A stretch of DNA of 64,000 bases from Colwellia sp. 39_35_sub15_T18. Lineage in GTDB: Bacteria > Pseudomonadota > Gammaproteobacteria > Enterobacterales > Alteromonadaceae. A program made the position numbers and the translations under genes. The first letter of the stretch is position 1, and each line of letters begins with the position of its first letter. This document shows positions 57,574 through 64,000 of this stretch, one piece after another. The DNA lies in NCBI GenBank assembly GCA_002162675.1, contig MAAE01000062.1, positions 52,405 to 116,404 on the forward strand, written 5' to 3'. A model generated the notes under the pieces. It saw only the letters and a program-made list of their open reading frames with translations. It searched no databases and had not been told where the DNA came from.

Positions 57574-58302
57574 TTATTCAGTTTCAACAAAACCGTCTTT
57601 TTCAGCTTGTACTACGATGTTTTGCTCACGACCAGATAAAACTGCGTTAGCAACTGCGTCACAGTATAAAGTGACTGCACGGATTGCATCATCGTTACCA
57701 GGAACAATATAATCAATATTATCTGGATTTGAGTTAGTATCAACAACAGAAACTACTGGGATACCAAGGTTGTTTGCTTCTTTAATAGCAATGTGTTCGT
57801 GATCGGCATCAATGATAAAGATAACATCAGGTAAACCACCCATGTTCTTAATACCACCTAAGCTTTTATCAAGCTTTTCCATTTCACGAGTACGCATTAA
57901 TGCTTCTTTTTTAGTTAAAGCTTCAAAAGTACCGTCAGTGCTTTGAGATTCTAAATCTTTTAGACGTTTAATTGATTGACGAACTGTTTTCCAGTTAGTC
58001 AACATACCACCTAACCAACGGTGATTAACGAAAAATTGATCAGACTTTATCGCCGCATCTTTGATAGCATCACTTGCAGCACGTTTAGTACCAACAAATA
58101 AAACTTTACCTTTCTTAGAAGAAACATTGTTAATGAAAGCAAGTGCTTCATTAAACATAGGAACTGTTTGTTCAAGGTTGATGATATGAACTTTATCGCG
58201 AGAACCGAAAATGAATGGCTTCATTTTTGGATTCCAGTAACGAGTTTTGTGGCCGAAATGAACACCAGCTTTAAGCATATCGCGCATTGAAACGTTTGAC
58301 AT
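57574..58302 (-). CDS. rpsB: 30S ribosomal protein S2
   Basis: 242 residues. [54 protein letters not shown] and [14 protein letters not shown] are all standard for bacterial S2. AAAGGATAAAAA precedes the ATG. First gene of the long minus-strand cluster. Confidence 0.99.
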   Translation of the reverse strand: MSNVSMRDMLKAGVHFGHKTRYWNPKMKPFIFGSRDKVHIINLEQTVPMFNEALAFINNVSSKKGKVLFVGTKRAASDAIKDAAIKSDQFFVNHRWLGGMLTNWKTVRQSIKRLKDLESQSTDGTFEALTKKEALMRTREMEKLDKSLGGIKNMGGLPDVIFIIDADHEHIAIKEANNLGIPVVSVVDTNSNPDNIDYIVPGNDDAIRAVTLYCDAVANAVLSGREQNIVVQAEKDGFVETE

Positions 58303-58440
58303 TTTTTATCCTTTATGGGGTTAAGCGTTCATACACCCAATATGCACGACCCTTTTTGCTCATATAACCAGATGGTTATTTAGCTGGGCACCCCGGCATA
58401 CCTTATACAGATGTATGTGAGTTTATAATATAATTGATTC
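58303..58440 (-). promoter_or_regulatory. rpsB leader region, candidate S2 autoregulatory RNA
   Basis: The minus strand carries a GC-richer block (GCCGGGGTGCCCAGC), a small hairpin ATAACC-ATCT-GGTTAT and a further ATATTGGGTGTATG before the start codon. A conserved S2-binding leader is known upstream of rpsB in gammaproteobacteria; whether this matches it in detail I could not test. The rest of the 373-base divergent gap holds a TTGCTTATAAGCAA palindrome at 58455-58468 and AT-rich sequence. Confidence 0.4.
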
Positions 58441-58675
58441 TACTTAGGCATTTTTTGCTTATAAGCAATCAATCGATTTAGTTGTTGCTAAAATCAGTGT
58501 TGTTTATCGCATTTAATAAACCATAAACAGCAACTAATATTTTAGCGGGCACTTTATACCATAAAATGATAATTTTAACCAGTTAAATTATTTCCTAGGT
58601 TAATGTTTAATATCGCGGTAAAATTACAGCATAAGCATTTATTCAAAAATAATTTATATAAATTTTAGGTAAACA

Positions 58676-59332
58676 ATGACGACATCTTTATCATCCGTTC
58701 AGTTATTTTTTCTTTACGATAGCCACTGTCCTTGGAGCTTTGCTGCAACACCATTGGTCAATAAAATTCATCAAGCATACCCACAAATAACGTTGCATTT
58801 ATGGCATAGCGCTTTTTTTTCATCACTCAATGAAACTGAAACCCGGCTTGAAGAGCAGGAAATTTGTGACGTGGAACAACTGGCCAACATTCGTTTTTCA
58901 AGTCTTTACCGAACAACACTTAAACAAAACAGAGATTCTACTTTAACAGCAAATTTAATGACTTGGGCGCAATTGAAAGCGCCAAACTTAGCATTAGACT
59001 TATTAAATACCATACAAGAGGCACACTTTACACAAGGTAATAGCTTAGAAAACCAAGATGATTTTACCAAGATTATCGCCGAATTAAAGTTATCGCCGCC
59101 CGCTAAAGTATTTAAAAGTGATAAGCTGAGTAAAGATACACAAGAGCTAATACAAGAAGTATTCGCGCTACAAGAAATCATCGAAACTCAAGCTATCCCA
59201 GCTTTGCTGCTCGCTATTGATGATGAGTTAATCTTGCTCAATCACAACTTTTATTTAACGCAGCCTGAAGCTATTGTTGAAGCTGTGCAATTAGAATTAG
59301 AGAAACATCACCTAAACTCTACCACCAAGTAA
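58676..59332 (+). CDS. DsbA-fold (thioredoxin-like) protein with CPWS motif
   Basis: 218 residues, no signal peptide, so cytoplasmic. LFFLYDSHCPWSFAATPLVN has a thioredoxin-fold active site with CPWS, so only one cysteine remains of the usual CxxC. This resembles FrnE-like and 2-hydroxychromene isomerase-type DsbA-family proteins. IETQAIPALLLAIDDELILL contains the cis-Pro of the fold (IPAL). It lies 10 bases upstream of map. Function unknown. Confidence 0.75.
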   Translation: MTTSLSSVQLFFLYDSHCPWSFAATPLVNKIHQAYPQITLHLWHSAFFSSLNETETRLEEQEICDVEQLANIRFSSLYRTTLKQNRDSTLTANLMTWAQLKAPNLALDLLNTIQEAHFTQGNSLENQDDFTKIIAELKLSPPAKVFKSDKLSKDTQELIQEVFALQEIIETQAIPALLLAIDDELILLNHNFYLTQPEAIVEAVQLELEKHHLNSTTK

Positions 59333-59342
59333 AGAGAACGCC

Positions 59343-60131
59343 ATGGGCATCCAAATTAAAAATCAAGAAGAAATAGCCAAAATGCGTATCGCAGGACAAC
59401 TTGCCTGTGATGTATTAGAAATGATAGCTCCCCATGTACAAGCAGGGATCACGACTGATGAACTCAACACCTTATGTGCTGATTATACTGAAAAAGTACA
59501 ACAAGCCATTTCTGCGCCATTAAATTATCATCACTTTCCAAAATCTATTTGTACTTCAATCAATCACGTTGTTTGTCATGGTATTCCTGACGATAGCGTT
59601 TTAAAATCCGGTGATATCATTAATATTGATATTACCGTGATAAAAGATGGTTTCCACGGTGATACCAGTAAAATGTTTTTAATTGGTGACGTAACACCTG
59701 AAGACAACCGCTTATGTCGTTTAGCGCAGGAGTCTCTTTATATCGGGCTGAAAAAAGTAAAACCCGGTGTTGATTTCGGAGAAATAGGCACTGCCATTCA
59801 AAAATTCATTAAAAGCAAAGGCCGTTATAGTATTGTCAAAGACTACTGTGGTCACGGTATTGGCGTAGAGTTTCATGAAGATCCACAAATTGTTCACTAC
59901 AAAAATAAAACCGGTGAAAAAATGCGTGAAGGCATGTGTTTTACTATAGAACCAATGATCAACCTAGGTAAAGCAAACACAATTTTAGATAAAGAAGATA
60001 ATTGGACGGTGTACACCAGCGACAGTAAAAATTCAGCGCAGTGGGAACATACTATAGTCGTGACTAAAACGGGCTGTGAAATATTGACCTTAAGACAAGA
60101 AGAGACGATTAGTCGCATCCTTCATAACTAA
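59343..60131 (+). CDS. map: Type I methionine aminopeptidase
   Basis: Removes the initiator Met. Metal ligands are seen in INIDITVIKDGFHGDTSKMF, GHGIGVEFHEDPQIVHY, FTIEPMINLG and the final Glu in WEHTIVVTKTG. 262 residues, standard. Divergent from rpsB across the DsbA-like gene and upstream of glnD, as in E. coli. Confidence 0.97.
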   Translation: MGIQIKNQEEIAKMRIAGQLACDVLEMIAPHVQAGITTDELNTLCADYTEKVQQAISAPLNYHHFPKSICTSINHVVCHGIPDDSVLKSGDIINIDITVIKDGFHGDTSKMFLIGDVTPEDNRLCRLAQESLYIGLKKVKPGVDFGEIGTAIQKFIKSKGRYSIVKDYCGHGIGVEFHEDPQIVHYKNKTGEKMREGMCFTIEPMINLGKANTILDKEDNWTVYTSDSKNSAQWEHTIVVTKTGCEILTLRQEETISRILHN

Positions 60132-60243
60132 TGGCTGAACTAGTAGCTCTGAATTAGTGAAGCATAACTAGCAATGAAGCAGTGAGCATGAATACTCGCC
60201 GACAAAATCTTAGCTCGTAATAACTAAAGTAATAGGTAAGCAA

Positions 60244-62880
60244 GTGACGAATCACCTCATAGAAAATCACATAGTTCCACAGCATTTTATTGACAGTTTA
60301 GCTATTAGTACAGATTGTTTATCAAGCAAAGATATCTGCCAACTATCGCTCAATTTTAATGAATGGCTACAAACAGCTTTTGAACATAATGATGTCAACG
60401 ACTTACTTAATGCCCGGGCAGTGTTTGTTGACGCCATACTTGCCAAACTTTGGTGTCAACACCATCTTGATGAATTTCAAATAAGCTTAGTTGCCGTAGG
60501 CGGATATGGTCGTGGTGAGCTTCATCCCTTTTCTGATGTTGATATATTATTATTAACCCAAAACGGTATAGAGCTAGAATTAGAAGAAAAGATTTCAACT
60601 TTTATTACTCAGCTTTGGGATATTAAGCTTGATATTGGTCATAGCGTTCGCTCTATCAAGGAGTGTTTGAAACAGGCTATCAATGACGTTACCGTCGCGA
60701 CAAATTTAATGGAAATGCGGCAAATCGCGGGTAATGAAGCACTAACGCAGCAATTACTCCCTTTATTAAGTGAAGATGACTTTTGGACGTCAGAAAAGTT
60801 TTTTATCGCTAAACGAAATGAGCAAAAAAAACGTCATCAACAATACCACGGTGCCGCCTTTACCTTAGAACCTAACCTAAAAGCCAGTCCTGGTGGTTTA
60901 CGAGATATTCAAACCATTGCTTGGGTCGCCAAACGTCACTTTCTAGCGGATTCATTAGAAGAGTTAGTTGAACATCAATACCTTTACCCTAATGAATTTG
61001 CTGAACTTATAGAAGCACAAGACTACTTATGGCGTATGCGTTTTGCCTTACACTTTGTCGCTAAACGTAGTGAAAACCGCTTGCTGTTTGATTATCAAGC
61101 TGATGTCGCCAAAATGATGGGCTTTGGTGATGAAGGCAAAGCTCCGGTGGAGCGCATGATGAAGCGTTTTTTTCGTATTATTTCCCGAATTGGTGAACTA
61201 AATACCATTTTATTACAACGTTTCAAACAAGAAATCATTCAAGATCCAGAGCAAATTAACAGTAAAGTTATCAACAAAGACTTTGAAATGGTTGATAAGC
61301 TCATTAATACCACGAATGACAGAATTTTCATGCGCTCAGTGAAAATAATCGAAATGTTTTTGATTATTGCCCAAGAGCCTAGCATAAAAGGTATTCATTC
61401 TCACACCTTAAGATTAATGCGAAATGCCAGACGCCGCTTAGTTTCGGGGCTGGTTGACTATGCCCAGTGCCGTGAAATATTTATGGCGATTATAAAGCAT
61501 CCTCGTGGTTTAGGTTTAGCGTTTAACTTAATGCATCGTCACGGTATTATTGGCTCTTATTTACCTTTGTGGCGTAATATTGCTGGCCAAATGCAGTTTG
61601 ATTTATTTCATGCCTATTCAGTTGACGAGCATAGTTATCGGGTAGTGAAAAATCTTTACCAATTTAGCCAAAAAGAGCATAACCATAAATACCCACTGTG
61701 TAGCAAAATAATGCAAAAAATTCGCAAGCCAGAAGTTTTATACTTGGCGGGCATTTTTCACGACATTGCTAAAGGCCGAGGCGGCGACCATGCAGAATTA
61801 GGCGCAGTAGATGCGTTACTTTTTTGTCAGTCTCACCAAATGAGTAAGCATGACAGTAGAATGGTGGCTTGGCTGGTGAAAAGTCACTTACTGATGTCGG
61901 TTACTGCCCAGCGTCGTGATATCAACGATGAAAATGTTATTCGTGCTTTTAGTGAAATTGTCCGCGATGAAGCGCACCTTGACTATTTATACTGCTTAAC
62001 CGTTGCTGATATGCGCGCCACTAACGAAAGTTTATGGAATAGTTGGAAAGGAAACTTATTGCATGACTTATATTTTAATACCTTAAGAGCGCTACGCCGT
62101 GGTTTATCTAAACCGGTAGAAACTCGCTCTAAAATTCGTGAAAACCAGCAGCAAGCAAGAATCATTTTAGCGCAAACACAAGTAGATGAGACCGCACTGA
62201 ATTCTTTATGGCAAGAGTTTAGAGTAGATTATTTTTTACGCTATTCACCTGAACAAATAGCCAGACATTGTCAACGTATTATCGGTCATGACCGCGCCGA
62301 TCCTTTAGTGATTATCAGCCCGAAACCTTATCGTGGCGGCACAGAAGTTTTTGTCTTTGCAAAAGAGAAACTAAATACCTTTGCGAGCACCGTTGAGCTA
62401 TTGGGCATAAAAAAACTCTCTATTCATGATGCTAAGGTGATTACCACAAAAACAGGCTATACGGTAAACACGTTTATTATTTTAGACTCACGAGGTAAAG
62501 CACTGAAAGAGAGTTATCACACCCAAGAAATAGCTCAAGCACTGACACAAAGACTTAAAGAAGATAATTATTGTAATGTTCCCTTGCAACCTGCGCGTAG
62601 AGAAGTCAAACATTTTAAATTTCCGCTGCAAGTGAGCTTTATTAAAATTAACGCAAAAAGTAAAACCATGATTGAAATTATCGCGCTAGACAGGCCTATG
62701 TTGCTTGGTAATATCGCGCAAGTATTTCAGCAATTACAAATTAATATTCATTCAGCAAAAATAACCACCTTTGGCGAAAAAGCCGATGATGTTTTCACTA
62801 TTTCAACTAGTGAAAACATGGCATTAACCGAAGAGGAAAAACAACAACTTGCTGATAAATTAATCCAAGAAATAGATTAG
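60244..62880 (+). CDS. glnD: [Protein-PII] uridylyltransferase/uridylyl-removing enzyme
   Basis: Primary nitrogen sensor that uridylylates and deuridylylates PII. 878 residues. The nucleotidyltransferase site is [19 protein letters not shown], followed by a GlnD PII-UTase region ([19 protein letters not shown]), an HD domain ([20 protein letters not shown]) and two C-terminal ACT domains ([39 protein letters not shown]). The start is GTG at 60244 with TAGGTAAGCAA upstream. Confidence 0.97.
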   Translation: MTNHLIENHIVPQHFIDSLAISTDCLSSKDICQLSLNFNEWLQTAFEHNDVNDLLNARAVFVDAILAKLWCQHHLDEFQISLVAVGGYGRGELHPFSDVDILLLTQNGIELELEEKISTFITQLWDIKLDIGHSVRSIKECLKQAINDVTVATNLMEMRQIAGNEALTQQLLPLLSEDDFWTSEKFFIAKRNEQKKRHQQYHGAAFTLEPNLKASPGGLRDIQTIAWVAKRHFLADSLEELVEHQYLYPNEFAELIEAQDYLWRMRFALHFVAKRSENRLLFDYQADVAKMMGFGDEGKAPVERMMKRFFRIISRIGELNTILLQRFKQEIIQDPEQINSKVINKDFEMVDKLINTTNDRIFMRSVKIIEMFLIIAQEPSIKGIHSHTLRLMRNARRRLVSGLVDYAQCREIFMAIIKHPRGLGLAFNLMHRHGIIGSYLPLWRNIAGQMQFDLFHAYSVDEHSYRVVKNLYQFSQKEHNHKYPLCSKIMQKIRKPEVLYLAGIFHDIAKGRGGDHAELGAVDALLFCQSHQMSKHDSRMVAWLVKSHLLMSVTAQRRDINDENVIRAFSEIVRDEAHLDYLYCLTVADMRATNESLWNSWKGNLLHDLYFNTLRALRRGLSKPVETRSKIRENQQQARIILAQTQVDETALNSLWQEFRVDYFLRYSPEQIARHCQRIIGHDRADPLVIISPKPYRGGTEVFVFAKEKLNTFASTVELLGIKKLSIHDAKVITTKTGYTVNTFIILDSRGKALKESYHTQEIAQALTQRLKEDNYCNVPLQPARREVKHFKFPLQVSFIKINAKSKTMIEIIALDRPMLLGNIAQVFQQLQINIHSAKITTFGEKADDVFTISTSENMALTEEEKQQLADKLIQEID

Positions 62881-62924
62881 CTTTCACCTTAAATTTTTAC
62901 TTTACATTAAACAGGAAAATATCA

Positions 62925-63758
62925 ATGACCGATTTAAAAGCATTATCAGTAACGATAGAGCAAGCTTTTGAAGACAGAGCAAACATTAGCCCATCAACTG
63001 TATCACAAGCAGTGAAAACAGCTGTTTTAGATGCACTTGCCGCATTAAATAACGGCAGTGCCCGTGTAGCTGAAAAAATTGATGGTCAGTGGCATGTACA
63101 CCAATGGCTTAAAAAAGCAGTGTTGTTATCATTTCGTATTTGGGACAACCAAGTTATCGATGGCGCCGAAAGTACCTTTTTCGATAAAGTGCCAATGAAG
63201 TATGATGGCTACACTCAAGCGATGTTTGAAGCAGACGGTGTACGCGTTGTGCCCGGCGCTTCTGTACGTACAGGTAGCTTTATCGGTAAAAACGTTGTGG
63301 TAATGCCAAGCTTTGTCAATATTGGCGCTTTTGTCGATGAAGGTTGTATGGTTGACGGTTGGGCAACAGTTGGCTCATGTGCACAAATTGGTAAAAACGT
63401 GCATTTATCTGGCGGTGTGGGCATTGGTGGTGTGTTAGAGCCGTTACAAGCAGGCCCTACAATTATCGAAGATAATTGTTTTATCGGCGCACGCTCTGAA
63501 ATTGTGGAAGGTGTGGTCGTTGAAGAAGGTGCGGTTATTTCAATGGGTGTTTATATTGGTCAAAGTACACGTATTTATGATCGTGAAACCGGTGAAGTGC
63601 ATTATGGCCGTGTACCTGCAGGCTCTGTAGTGGTACCGGGTAATTTACCGTCAAAATGTGGCAAGTACAGCTTGTATGCTGCCATCATAGTGAAAAAAGT
63701 GGATGCTAAAACACGCGCTAAAACCTGTATTAATGAATTATTACGTTTAGCTGAATAA
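62925..63758 (+). CDS. dapD: 2,3,4,5-tetrahydropyridine-2,6-dicarboxylate N-succinyltransferase
   Basis: Succinylase branch of lysine and diaminopimelate synthesis. 277 residues. A helical N-terminal domain is followed by a left-handed beta helix ([40 protein letters not shown]). ECO-type acyltransferase segment [19 protein letters not shown] follows. AACAGGAAAATATCA precedes the ATG. Lies 44 bases after glnD, as in enterobacteria. Confidence 0.97.
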   Translation: MTDLKALSVTIEQAFEDRANISPSTVSQAVKTAVLDALAALNNGSARVAEKIDGQWHVHQWLKKAVLLSFRIWDNQVIDGAESTFFDKVPMKYDGYTQAMFEADGVRVVPGASVRTGSFIGKNVVVMPSFVNIGAFVDEGCMVDGWATVGSCAQIGKNVHLSGGVGIGGVLEPLQAGPTIIEDNCFIGARSEIVEGVVVEEGAVISMGVYIGQSTRIYDRETGEVHYGRVPAGSVVVPGNLPSKCGKYSLYAAIIVKKVDAKTRAKTCINELLRLAE

Positions 63759-63761
63759 AAA

Positions 63762-63875
63762 ACGGTAGGAGTGGCTTTTGCTTATATGGACATAGGTACT
63801 TAGGTTTTGTCTGGAGCTAAAAACCTGAGCCGCGAGGTCTTTAAATAAGGTCTCGGGGATAAATCCCCTCTTACA
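63762..63875. repeat. R2 repeat doublet (copy e) interrupted by an R3 repeat
   Basis: The left half GGTAGGAGTGGCTTTTGCT is separated from GAGCCGCGAGGTCTTT by an R3 element. The right half is GGTCTCGGGGATAAATCCCC then TCTTACA. Compare the uninterrupted doublet at 10433-10517. After it, 63876-64000 holds an AT-rich stretch and a short open frame at 63959 that runs off the window. Confidence 0.7.
63781..63825 (-). repeat. R3 repeat copy (nested in an R2 doublet)
   Basis: On the minus strand AGGTTTTTAGCTCCAGACAA followed by AACCTAAGTACCTATGTCC matches the R3 copies at 14625 and 20711. The first hairpin is intact and the second is degenerate. Confidence 0.7.
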
Positions 63876-64000
63876 ATGCGAAGACAAGACACTAATACCA
63901 TTTTGATTAAATTTGTGATCTAATTGATTTAGTTTTTCATACATCAATATCACAATTTATGAGTCCCTTTGAGCACATCGACTTTAAATCTCTTATCGCA

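Noticed and set aside
63959..64000. ATG followed by 13 open codons at the window end (MSPFEHIDFKSLIA)
   Set aside because: No ribosome site and too short to identify; it may or may not be a gene start.

Overview
The window is chromosomal DNA of a low-GC marine gammaproteobacterium, most like Colwellia and its relatives (Alteromonadales). This rests on inference: gene order is gammaproteobacterial (seqA/pgm, ybfE-fldA-fur, rpsB-tsf-pyrH-frr, skp-lpxD-fabZ-lpxA-lpxB), codon use is AT-rich, and intergenic repeats are abundant. No rRNA, tRNA, CRISPR array, prophage or transposase gene was recognised.

Layout. 1-933: partial RoxA ribosomal oxygenase. 965-7392: envelope block on the minus strand (comEC, msbA, lpxK, trm112-like, kdsB) for lipid A-Kdo synthesis and export plus DNA uptake. 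7469-12279: a DUF2062 membrane protein, then aspS-ruvC-ruvA-ruvB. 12788-14552: cmoA-cmoB, making the wobble cmo5U tRNA modification. 14770-17042: a periplasmic solute-binding protein and a dGTPase-like HD enzyme. 17119-20563: the most plastic stretch, with a VapBC-type toxin-antitoxin pair whose toxin is frameshifted, a truncated second copy of a patatin gene start, a secreted M1-like metallopeptidase and an intact patatin-like phospholipase. 20783-23734: VOC protein, large Ser/Thr kinase, SRPBCC protein. 23856-27401: branched-chain 2-oxoacid dehydrogenase (E1a, E1b, E2). 27682-34256: astE, pgm, seqA, ybfF, a DUF2788 protein, ybfE, fldA, fur. 34354-36332: PhnA-like protein and sstT. 36402-58302: one long minus-strand superoperon from rpsB to tilS combining translation factors, undecaprenyl, isoprenoid and phospholipid synthesis, outer-membrane assembly, lipid A synthesis, DNA polymerase III and fatty acid synthesis. 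58676-63758: a DsbA-fold protein, map, glnD, dapD.

Most genes are conserved housekeeping genes, and I found no convincing new multigene system. What stands out is sequence dynamics. Three families of short palindromic repeats occur (called R1, R2 and R3 here). One R2 copy is translated in frame inside bkdB, and R3 copies sit inside both an R1 and an R2 element. The 3' end of rseP is tandemly duplicated. A patatin 5' fragment differs from the intact copy only at synonymous sites. Several housekeeping proteins carry in-frame tandem expansions in linkers or termini.
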